This document shows positions 39,695 to 50,300 of a stretch of DNA of 64,000 bases, one piece after another. Under the pieces are notes generated by a model that was not told the DNA's origin, ran no database searches, and saw only the letters and a list, made by a program, of their open reading frames with translations. The stretch's first letter is position 1, and every line of letters begins with the position of its first letter. The stretch spans positions 1,798,001-1,862,000 of the forward strand of contig NC_047081.1 of NCBI RefSeq assembly GCF_902459465.1, read 5' to 3'. This DNA is from Asterias rubens (lineage: Eukaryota; Echinodermata; Asteroidea; Forcipulatida; Asteriidae). Both the position numbers and the translations under genes were made by a program.

Positions 39695-41483
39695 ACTCCT
39701 CAATTTAACAACCGGCTAACTAAATTTCGTTTGAAAATGATTGCCCCGATGGATCAGCATTCAAAAAAAGTCTTCTCAGATTGTGCTTCTCAGATGTATT
39801 CCTATAAGGGATTATTCCTCCGGCGTGGACTTTTTTTGCTCCTGATTTTCGACGGTATCAAAAACGCGTCTAGGGGCACGCCTGTTTTTTGTAATTCATC
39901 AAGCTCTGAAAACAAACGGCACAGTACAATGTACTTCAGTTAAGCTCTTCTCACTGCATAATTTCCTGCTATGATCAATTTTTCCCGCCAAAATCAGTCA
40001 AAAACGTTTGGTGTTTTGTTTTACACAGGTCTCGGTGCGTCAATGATTCACGTAGCAACCGTTGTCGTCATCGGTAAATACTACAGCAGACATTACACGG
40101 TAGCCAATGGCATGGCGTATTCGGGTCCCGGGGCCGGTGTCTTCGTCTTCCCACCTTTGGTCCAATACCTCAACGACACTTACGGCTGGAGGGGGAGTCT
40201 AGTCATCGAGGCCGCTATCCTCTCAAATGTGTTAGTGTTGGGCGCCCTCGTGCGGCCAGCGTCGAGGTTTAAATCGAACGTTCTTCATCGCAAATCCCTT
40301 GCCGTACGGGGAGGTGTCGTGGGGAGGAAATTCACAAGTTTTACCGGTGGTGGGGAGAGTAAAGAAAGCTGTAGTAGTGATGGATATTCTGATGACACAA
40401 GAAGCACTGCTGAAGAATGCAGTGAGACTCAACCGAGGGATTACTTAAAGGGCAGTGTAAACTATCAGGACGACTTGTCCATCAAGTCGGCCCCGAGTCT
40501 TTGGAGGCGCTTTCGGTTTTCCGTGAGCCATACTCACCCTCCAGCCGTCCTTGCCGTGTACAGTGTTTGTTTTTTCCACACTGCCGGTTACTCCAGCGTA
40601 TCAGTTCATCTCGTCAATCAGGCCATCTCGTCCGGTGTTACAGACTGGCAGGCATCGCTGCTACTCTCGTGCCTTGGTATAGGCAGCTTCATGGGTCGAG
40701 TTGCCCACAGTTGGTTCCTCACATGGAAACCCATCACGCCCTCGCGGTTGTTCACATTGGCCCTTGTGGTGTGTGCACTCACTGCCGCACTGATACCACA
40801 AAACACCACAGTTGGTGGAATGATGGCATCAGCAACGACTGTTGGGTTGTGCTGTGGTATTTGTTTCTCGCTGGTAGCCGTTATTCTACGAGACCTGGTT
40901 GGTATCACGTACCTGAGCTCTGCGTTCGGGTTCTCTTTATTCTGCTCGGGCATCGGCTCAACAATGGGAGGATATGTCACTGGTAAGTTATCTTTTAAAA
41001 AAGAAATGATATAAGATAATTTCTGGGTAAATTAATTGAGGGCGTTTTTTGTTTGTCAATTTCAAAGTTTCAAAGGCATGCTATGTATTTTTGTGTGTAT
41101 GTCCCATCACGGCTTCTTTTTTACATACTTCACGTTTTATGATGATGCCTTTGTCAAATTTTTCATTTTTCGAGTTAGAGGCTGTTTGCCATGGAAGGGC
41201 CACGTGGCTTAGCAAAAGCTGTCGTCACACAGGGCTGTTTTGTTTAAGTAACATAATTTAGCCTAAATAAAAATCACTAAATTTACTATGGTTTGTTCTT
41301 GTATGTTTTGTACTATCGTCAGGTGCTTTAAGGGATGCAACGGGAAGTTACGATGTACCGTTTTATCTAATCAGTGGGTTCTTCGCCATAGCTGCTCTAT
41401 CTTCTCTCTTACAGTCATTCGTTTACTGGCACCAAGAGTACAGACACCGCCACCTACCAGGTCCAGGTGCCACGCCCATCTGA
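36410..41483 (+). CDS. SLC16/monocarboxylate-transporter-like MFS protein A, four coding exons
   Basis: A major-facilitator membrane transporter, probably of the MCT (SLC16) group; the substrate is unknown. Exons: 36410-36695, 39279-39422, 40029-40982, 41323-41483. All junctions are phase 1 and give 514 residues. Exon 1 ends in the first two membrane segments (LLLSTGVLGTLGMFVPIFL). GSFVVKRIGCRRSIMLGGIL is the loop 2-3 region. YYSRHYTVANGMAYSGPGAG followed by YGWRG is the MCT TM5 signature. An acidic/serine-rich loop (about residues 235-320) separates the two six-helix halves, and helices resume at AVLAVYSVCFFHTAGYSS. The usual charged-GGxGW motif before TM1 is replaced by RGTVRWGRVVV. A probable non-coding leader exon starts at 36306. 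It is convergent with, and structurally twinned to, the transporter at 44358-51606. Confidence 0.9.
36845..37150 (-). mobile_element. Two tRNA-like SINE fragments in MCT-A intron 1
   Basis: On the minus strand, AGATAGCTCTGTTAGAAGAG...GGAGGTCGCACGTTCAACCC (36850-36935) and AGATACCTCAGTTTGTAGAG...GGTCGTTGGTTCAAATCCC (37020-37105) each show an A-box then a B-box at tRNA spacing. Repeated flanks (CAGGGGTGTCATTCAGAAGC / CAGGGGTCCCACTCCAGTCAG) suggest one SINE family. Confidence 0.65.
37440..37660 (+). mobile_element. Possible LINE 3' tail
   Basis: A T-rich stretch with GTATATAGTTCTAAATTTTT and TACTGTATGCCATGTTT ends in GAAATTAATAAACGAATGAA. This looks like the 3' end of a non-LTR element with an AATGAATC-type tail. 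It lies in MCT-A intron 1. No coding part remains. Confidence 0.35.
39649..39693 (+). repeat. (CAA)n microsatellite
   Basis: About fifteen CAA/ACA units. It falls between coding exons 2 and 3 of MCT-A, so it is intronic and does not encode a glutamine tract in the spliced product. Confidence 0.9.
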
Positions 41484-41712
41484 GGGCGTGTGCAGTACGG
41501 TTGATAACAGTTATTAATTTTATCAGAAGATAAGAACTTCCTACCACGCCCAAGTGCCACGCCCTTTTCAGTGTTTGCACATTACTGGCGAGACAGTAAT
41601 TGTTTTCAGACATAATAACTTCCCAAAAGGCCCCGGTGCCACGCCCCATGCAGTCATTAATGTTTTCAGGACATAATAACTCCATCCGAGGCCCAAGTGC
41701 CACGCCCTTATA
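41458..41712 (+). repeat. Tandem repeat overlapping the MCT-A stop codon
   Basis: Four copies of an about 80-bp unit with core CCAAGTGCCACGCCC start near 41460, 41547, 41629 and 41690. They are separated by related TTTTCAGAAGATAAGAACTT / TTTTCAGACATAATAACTTC blocks. The first copy contains the last codons and the stop codon (41481-41483). Confidence 0.8.
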
Positions 41713-41746
41713 TGACTCTACACTGATGCCTTCTTGAATTCCCTTA

Positions 41747-42105
41747 AAGACACTGGACACTAATGGTAATTGTGGTAATTGTCAAAGACCAGTCTTCTCA
41801 CTTGGTGTATCTGAACATAATTATGCATAAAATAACAAACCTGTGAAAACCTTAGCTCGATTGGTCGTCGGTGTTGCGAGATAACTATGAAAGAAAAAAA
41901 CACTCTTGTCACACGACGTTGTGTGCTTTTAGATTGTTGATTTCGAGACCTCAAATTCTAAATCTGAAGTTTCGTAATCAAATTCGTGAAAAAAAAATCA
42001 TTCTCTCTCGAAAACTACGTCACTTCAGAGGGAGCCGTTTCTCAAGTGAGGTTTTATGCTGACAATTATTTTGAGTAATTACCAATAGTGTCCACTGCCT
42101 TTAAG
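41747..42105. mobile_element. Full copy of the dominant palindromic MITE
   Basis: It begins TTAAAGACACTGGACACTAA and ends GTGTCCACTGCCTTTAAG. All family landmarks are present: GACCAGTCTTCTCACTTGG, AACAAACCTGTGAAAA, GATTTCGAGACCTCAAA and GAGGGAGCCGTTTCTCA. Confidence 0.9.
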
Positions 42106-43160
42106 CAGGCTAGTCGAAATATTGAGACCAATACATGTATTAAGAACTCACTCCGCGGCAGTAAAGTTAATGTAAACGAGAAGTCTCCTCGATCCACAAA
42201 AAGCTAGACTTGACTAAAATCCCGATTCCGTGCCATCGCTAGAAAACTGCTCTGCATTCCCCCCCCCCCCCCAAACCTGTTCCGCATGCGGGACTACTGA
42301 TAGCTATATGACTGCGGGTATGCTAGGGACCTCTTGCACGAGAACGGGACTTGAATCAAGTCTAACTAAAAGCTAAAGAAGTAATCCTAACCGAGTTCAT
42401 ACCTCCTGCCCAAGTAGCAGTTAATAGGCAAGACAGTTTGCTTTAGAACTTAGTAGTCTCCCGAATTTAGAAATCTACTCCGTGGCAGTGGAATAAATAG
42501 CAAGACAACTTTACAAAGAACAAATTTACACAGCAAATAGTTGGCTTCTAAATATGTTATTATATTGTATATTATTAAACACTTTTTATGAAAGATACAA
42601 AACATGGTGAGAGAAGTTTGTCAGCAATAATAATAAATCTCTATTACACATGGTGTATAATGTAATTATGTATCAAACAAATACCACTTTCCTGATATAA
42701 AAAAATACCACTTTTCTGATATATAACTTTGAACTAACATCTATAAAAACATTTTGAAATGTATGCGAGTTTATAAAATAAACATGTGGGTGACTTGTCC
42801 ATACAGGTATATACAGGTGTTGGTGGACGATACTGTTTCGTGTATATTAAATTCATAAAAAGAAATTGTGCATAAAGTTGTGCATAACAGGCAAGCAATT
42901 CTTGTTTGCCTTTTAACGTTTAAAATACATTATGTAGTTAAAATTAATATTGTATTCTCCTTATAAATTATTTTTTAAGAGGCTCTTTTTATGGTTAAAA
43001 AAATAATAATTACACTAAACTCCGAAGACTGTTTGATTTTATTTTGCCTGATGTTGTTATCGCTCAAAAAAGATGACTAATAACAACTTAAGGCACGTCC
43101 TAATAAAGGGTATATTCAGCCTCGGTAACATGACATTTTAAAAAAGGTATTGGAAAATAT

Positions 43161-43290
43161 GTTAAAGGCACTTGACACTATTGGAAATTACTCAAAATAA
43201 TTGTTTGCATTACAAACTTACTTTGTCGGGAGCAATGTGTATGAGAAACGGCTCCCTTTAAAGAAGTAACGTAGTTTTTTTTTAGAAAGA
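43161..43290. mobile_element. Partial copy of the dominant palindromic MITE
   Basis: Left arm: TTAAAGGCACTTGACACTAT, TACTCAAAATAATTGTTTGC, GAGAAACGGCTCCCTTTAAA, ending near GTTTTTTTTTAGAAAG. Confidence 0.7.
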
Positions 43291-44035
43291 GGTGTGCGCT
43301 TTGAGCGCTTTAAAGCATTTAAAAGCTTCGAAATAAATACGGTTGGACAGATGTCTTAAAACGTAGAAAATAATAATCAAAAGAGAAAAATAACCGTACA
43401 CTTGTTTAGTGCCGCCTTTTCAGAAAATCTCATTCAAGTCATTTCCTTTTTAAAATGGATTACTGAAGGCCTTAACTTCGAATTGCACCTTTAAGAATGC
43501 GTAGGCCGACACCGTGAACATTGGAGTAATGTTTGTAATATTATCAAGAAAGGACCCTGCACCCTGCCTATTTATAGTCAGCCTCAGTTTGAGTTCATTG
43601 CATAAATGGGGTTAAGTTACTAACATTATTATAAGGAGAATCCGAGCCTATAAAACGTTCAGCCTCGCTTTAGAAACATAAACTTGCATATAGAACTCAA
43701 ACACCATTATTGTGGTTAGGTCGTGAAGTTTGTAAAATTTAAAGGCACTTAGTGAATAATATTGCGACATGACAAGGCCAAGTTAAAAACACGCACATCT
43801 ATTAAACCCCAACTTAGGGGTTTCAATAGCGCAAAATAAACACAAGGGGTCACTGCTCCCGGATTTATATGTAGTTGTAAGTTATAGAGCAAGTTCGATT
43901 GCGGGACATAGTTGACCATTGTTCGCCGTTGGGCGATTTTGCCTTGTGCCCAGACTGCATGCATAGTAACCATGCTCACTGACTCGGGGTTGACAAAATG
44001 GTCGCTACTCGAACTTGTCTTTTGTTGTGTTTGTG

Positions 44036-44393
44036 TAGATATCAAAACATGAAACAGCCGTGTACTCAAACCACTATTTCATGTGCAGGCTGCTCCGACT
44101 TGCCCTATTATTTTGTGTTGGTGTATATATCAAAACATGAAACAGCCGTGTACTCAAACCACTGTTTCATTGGCAGGCTGCTCCCAAGACATGAAACATC
44201 CGTGTACTTATACAACTGTTACATTGACAGGCTGCTCCCAAAACATTAAACAGCCGTGCACTCAAACCACTATTCTACGTGCAGGTTGCTCCGACCATCC
44301 GACTTGCCCTATTATTTTGTGTTTGGGTAGATATCAAAACATGAAACAGCCGTGTACTCAAACCACTGTTTCACGTGTAGGCTGCTCCGACTT
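44036..44393. repeat. Minisatellite overlapping the 3' end of the MCT-B coding sequence
   Basis: Five imperfect copies of a 54-100 bp unit (core ATGAAACAGCCGTGTACTCA then AACCACTGTTTCA and GCAGGCTGCTCC). Units lie at about 44040-44107, 44132-44185, 44188-44238, 44240-44320 and 44334-44393. The last copy carries the stop codon (44358-44360) and about the final eleven codons of the transporter. Some copies are extended by ACTTGCCCTATTATTTTGTG. Confidence 0.88.
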
Positions 44394-47300
44394 GAGATCG
44401 ACGCGCAAGTCCTGTACGGACGATCGTTTCTTCTCAAAGAAACAGTCCATTATGAATACCGCCACGCCGAGCATGAAGACGAAACCAAGAAAGCAGTAGG
44501 CCAGGACGTAGTTTCCGGTGACGTCACGAATATAACCTTCAAAATAACATCGCCAATATAATACAGTTAGTGTTTTAATCTTTGATCAAAATAAAAGGAA
44601 ATATTTCCGTATCTGTAATTTTCGGCCGAAACTACAGTCTTCATCAATAGCAGGAAGATACGGATGTAGCATCCGTGACCTTTTTCTTGTGGACACGTGA
44701 TACCAACACGGGCGTTTTTTTTTAAGAAGAAAAGCCATTTCCAAGTGCATATGTTTGTCTTTGAGGAATGAATGAAATACATTGTTTGAAAATGACCCGT
44801 GTGCTCCAAAAGTGGTCCTTGTGCATGCACTGCAGTTGGTTGTCTCAAAGTTGCCTCGTGTGACAAAAAGGCCCTTCAAAAAAATATTTACTGTTAGTTA
44901 TCAACATCGGCTTACCTATAACAAAGCCCCCAGCAAGCGACCCGATCCCCTCAAACACCAATCCGTAACCATACGCAAGATGTAGCCTGGACTGCCCCAC
45001 GACATTCCTCAGTAGAACCTGCTGCAGCGGCAGGTACCACCCACTGCCGAGACCGGCAAAGAACGCTCCGGCTAGAACTCCGGGCATGGTGTCTACGACG
45101 GCGACTAGAACGGACGCACCCCCGGAGATGACCAGGGACAGGGCGTTGACTGTTCGCGGTGAGAGGATTTTACGGTCTAGAATCCATCCGTGTGTAATTC
45201 TGCCAGTTAAACTACCTACGCCTGTAAAAGAACATAACAAGAACATACAGAGTTTAGTCCAATTGGTTTCCAATCAGTGTGACAATCACTCATGGCGCCT
45301 TCATTTGAATCCTTCTCCTTAGCACATGTTAATTTCCCCATGTGGGGTACAGAATCCGCCCCCCCCCCCCCTTGTGGGATAAAAACGTGATGGAGAATGA
45401 TTCAAAAGAGGGCGCTATCAGAAGAAGTTTGTACACAGTTCGCCCTATTGGGTGGCAGAATCTCCTGCCACACCGGCATTGGCCTTGTACATTCATGTTT
45501 GCTGGAAAACCGACTTGAACTACGACTAACAAATAACTTTGAAAACAAACAGACAAGGAACAAGTTAAACTTGCTAAACAGCACAGAGAACAAGTTTATA
45601 AGAACATACCAAAGATTGACAGAGCCCATGTGGCTTGGCCTTCGGTCCCGCTAATCTCGCCACCCTTCGCGACGATATGAGCGAAGAACCCACCGTAGCC
45701 GAAGGTCTCGAAGACAAACACGGCGTAGATGAAGACCAAGGACGCCGCCGACACACCGCCACACTTCTGCCGGCACAGTCTCCGGAGACACTGCCAAGGC
45801 CCACGACTCCCACCGTCCAGGAATTGGTCTTCCTTCGCGAGGAACCTAGCCAGATTTTCCTCACTGGTGAACTTCGTCTGAACACCGACTTCTGTTAGAT
45901 GTACGATCGAGTCAACAGATGACGCAGTGGTGGACCCGGAAGTGTCATCGGACACGGTGTTTGATTCGACGGGTTCGTCAGGAAAATCAGTCTGTACAAC
46001 CTCGTCCGCAAACCTGCTGGTTGGCGTCTCTCCTCCTGGAACAGCCCTCGGTGGGTCGTCAAATTCGTCGGTGAATGTAGTCTGGTCGCTTTTATCTAAC
46101 ATATAATCTGACGGACGACTGTTTGAGGTTCGATTCTTTTCGGATACTTCTTCTGCTGTACAGTCAACGTCTTTTCGCGTGTCTCTCAGCCTTTGAAGTT
46201 GCGACTGGTTGTTGTTGACACGATCGCTAGGCTTCCGAACTGGTCTGTACAGAGACGCTGCTACTGATATGTGCAGAGTGAGGGCGCCCTGTATAAGCAT
46301 ACAGCCGCGCCAGCCGTACGTCTGTATCAACGTTTGGAGAATGGGCGGGAAAATCATAATGCCGATCCCCTGCCCCGTGTACGCGAAACAGTTCGCCAAG
46401 GCGTAGTGTCTGTTGAAGTATTGACCAACCACGACCGTTGCCGAGATGTGCGTCAACGAGCCACCAAAACCTGTATGAAAAATCAAGTATTAAACGGAGA
46501 AACTTTACCGTCTCAGCAAAACAGTGCTTTCAGCTAGAGGTGCCGAGTAGCGACAAACAAGCAAATGAAATTTTAAACTAGCTTTAGGCCTTTTGTTTAC
46601 CTGCTACGACGTCGGCAAACATAAACAGCTGTAGGACAGAGCTTGCAAACATCCCACAGACGAACCCTGAACACATGATAGCGCCCCCTATCATCGCCGT
46701 GGCTCTACATCCGATATGCTGCATGGTGTGTCCAGCAATTGGTGCTGTGGGTGAGAATAACAAGAAATACAAGTTTGGGATTTGACCCGTTGCATTGGCG
46801 AGGACTCGAGGGGCCAGAGGAGTTCCTTCCCAGTTGAGTTGAGACGTAGGTGGCAGCATACCTACCAGGTAAAATCCATTGTTCTCGGGCATATGCGCAC
46901 GCTCAGAACTACGTAAACAATGGAAATTTACCTGGTAAGTCTGCTGCCACCTAGCGTCCCAAGCTCCCCCATTAGGAACTTACTCGGCGGAAGTAAAGTT
47001 AGTAGGATGTCCCTCAATCAACTAAAAGTGAAAGCTGTAGTCCCGGCACGGCTTCCTACCATTCTGCCTCTCTTAATAGTTATGCATGACGTCATAATTC
47101 TCACCCAAAATGACGCTATGGGCTCACGTCCCCCATCACTTGCAGTGGCTGCGCCTCGTTTTGGATTAGCATTGTGACGTACCTCATGCATAAATATAAA
47201 GAAAGGCGTATAATATTATGGTACGCCCAGGTAGTGGTGGTTAACAACTTCCGGAGAAGGAATCGTGTTGGTTAGGGTTAGGGTTAGGGTTAGGGTTAGG

Positions 47301-50300
47301 GTTGTTAGGCAGAAGAGTTTTTTAAAGAAATTTATAGAGGTCTCTTGAATTCCGAAAATCTACACTGACTTGAAAACACCTATAGTCAATTGACTATACT
47401 AGATGTCAAATTTGCATCGGGGCTAACGAATATTCATTTGGTTTGTACCCATACACCGATGTGTGTTAGCATACTCAGTAAAGACTTTCCCGATTCTTGT
47501 GAAAAATATCACAGGCAAATTACTCGGGTACTGGTGGGATTCGAAGCCGCGACCCTTGCATTCATGTTACGCATTCCTTCCTTTATAAGTAACCGACTCA
47601 ACAGAATACTTGCAGTTCGCTGAGGCGTTTAAGGGTGTGGTGTTGAGCTATCCTGCATTGGCAGCGCTTGGCCCAAATCATTTCTGCACAAGAAGCGACA
47701 GCGGCAAGACTTTTTGTATCCTTCGTTCTATTTTGTACTTTTTAGTTGACTTATGTTCCGTCAACGAATCTAATGACACATAGCTCCATGCCACAGCCCG
47801 ACGAAACCAACTAGCATCATTGCAAGTTTCAGTAAGTTCCAAATTATTTTTAAAATACGGAAACTGCTTATTATTTGATAAACGTACAAATCGTTGAGCG
47901 TGCGGTCTTGTTTTTATTCTACTTAATGTTAGAAAATCAGACCTTTTCTGAAGACAGCCATTTCGGTTTTTATTGTTGTGTTGCCTGCCACTTGAATACA
48001 CAGGCAATTTCTAATAATTTTGTTTATGCCTGTAAAAAAATCCAGAAATCCGAAAAGTACTGAGTTTACAGTGCTTATACACACATTTTCGGTGTATTTG
48101 GTTGTCAACCTACCAAAATGAAATGTTGCCTGGGAGCATGTCCTTTCTCGATGCTTGGTTAGAGGTGTTTTAGCCCGTTCAAACAGTCATTACCAAACGT
48201 ACACAGACACTTGAAGGCACTGGACACCTTTGGTTATATTGTCTTAGACCAATCTTCTCACTTGTATCTCAAACTATATGCATAAAATAACAAACCTGTG
48301 AAAATTTGAACTCATTTGGCCGTCGAAGATGCGAGAGAGAATGATGGATGAAAAAAATACCCTGGTCGCATAAGATGTGTGCTTTCATAATGCTTGAATT
48401 CGATACCTCAGCTGTATGGGGTCTACAATTCAGTTTCGTGAGAAATTAATTTTTGTCTCTCAAAAACCACGTTACTTCAGAGGAAGCCGTTTCTCACAAT
48501 GTTTAATACTATCAAGAGCTCTCAAGTGTTCGTTACCAAGTAAGTTTTTTATGCTAACAATTATTACCAATAGTGTCCATAGTGCCTTTAAACTTCCACA
48601 GGCTTGTTATTTCAAGCTCAGTAGACCGATTACGTTTCCATCAAGTGTGAATAAATGGTCTTTGAAAATGACCAATGCGTCACATCATCGTTTCAGTGCT
48701 AGGTCGAACTACAACTGCATATACTCGAATACAATATTTTAAAAAAGTCGTAAAAGGGAATTAGGCTTAAGTTTGGTATTCACTCTTAAAATTAATGGCC
48801 ACAATAAAACTGTTGGTTTGACGCCTACAGTTTTCTTGGTTGAAATATATCAGATAGGGATTATTTTTCATGTTAGTTTTATTGTATGCATCTACATTTT
48901 AGGGATCAAAACAATCGAAAAAGTACCAAAAGGGCAACCAAAGCTGTACTTTGCTAAACGGTATACTTTGCTAAAGGTTTAGGCCTACGTTGTTAAAGGT
49001 ATACTTTGCCAAAGGTATACATTTTTCTAAAAGGTATCTTTGCCAAAGGTATACATTTTTCTAAAAAGTATACTTTGCTAAAGGTTTAGGTCTACTTTGC
49101 TAAAGGTAATACTTTGCCAAAGGTATACTTTGCTAAATGTAATACTTTGCTAAATGTTAAGGCCTACTTTGCTACAGGTAATAATTTGCGCAAGGTTTAG
49201 GCATCATTAAGGGATCATCCATCTTGTCTCGAAAAAAAGGCGTTACCGCAACAGGTGACTGTAACAACGGGCCCAATTTCATAGAGCTGCGTTAAGCAGG
49301 AATATATTGCTTACAAAGTTTCTACTAAGCAAACATTGGCAGTATACCAGTCACAGGTTGTACATGTTAAATGGCATTTCGGCTGGTAGCCATATCTTAG
49401 TAAGCATATCAATATTAATATTCTTTATCCCCGATGCAAATATAACATCTATTACATGTAATGCATATTGTTTTGTTGTTTTGAAACTGGCACACTGTAA
49501 AGAAATTTGGTTAAAAAATACCCAACTTTTTACCCAATTAAGGGCGAATAGTGAACTCCAATTTATGGGCAAAATATTACCCATCAAAGTTAGGCACTCT
49601 GATTGCCAAATAATTAATAATAATAATAGTTGGGTAATCAATAGTTGGGTATATTTTGGTTACCAACAGTTGGGTAATTTTTTTTGTTTACCCATTTTCT
49701 CGGGTATTTAATACATTATCAATAACCCACTTATTGGGCGATGATTTTATTAATGATTTAACCTTTTTCGGTGTTATCCAACAAATGGTGAATATATTTA
49801 ACCCTTTGATTTACAGTTTCTTTTGTGATACGTCATACAACCAGGCATAGAAGATATCTTTTCCACGATGGCAAACGGTAGTGAGATGTGACCTTGGCAT
49901 CTCTTTCAAAATCGAGAGGGTGCTCAGTGGTTTGTAGATGCTACGGAAGGTTGGTTTTTAACTAAACAGTTTGGTTCCTGTTCAGTTGTTGTACACAGTC
50001 GTGACAGTTGCAGCGCAAGCACACGCATACATGCCACAACCGTCGTTGCACATAATGGCATGTTAAAACTTAAACTAAAAACTGAAACTAATTCAACAGT
50101 AGTGTCACTTTCTTGCTCCCCTCTGCAACTGTCACGACTATGTACGACTGAATAGAAAACACAACTTCATATTTAGTTAAAAACTAACCTTCAAATTTGA
50201 TCTATATCTACTGGAAAACCCCGCTCGTCACAGCCACTCCTCCACTCGCCATGTTGGAAAATATCGTTATGTTTTTTCATACCTTGCCCAACTTTTGGCC

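Larger units (their letters stand above)
41484..44357. other. Spacer between the two convergent transporter genes
   Basis: Contents are the rest of the 41458-41712 tandem repeat, a full dominant MITE (41747-42105), a C run near 42259-42272, an AT-rich stretch (42480-43030), a partial dominant MITE (43161-43290) and the minisatellite at 44036-44393. No exon was recognised. Confidence 0.55.

Noticed and set aside
39575-39943. Open frame with a glutamine run
   Set aside because: It lies between MCT-A exons 2 and 3, which splice in phase without it. The run is a CAA microsatellite.
40501-40986. A 161-codon plus-strand frame and a 120-codon antisense frame
   Set aside because: Both are shadows of MCT-A exon 3, whose frame carries the transporter signatures and correct splice phases.
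44036-44393. CRISPR-like array
   Set aside because: Units vary in length and sequence, there are no unique spacers, and the genome is animal. It is a minisatellite.
47272-47301. Chromosome end or assembly of a telomere
   Set aside because: There are only five units, with ordinary intron sequence and a gene spanning both sides.
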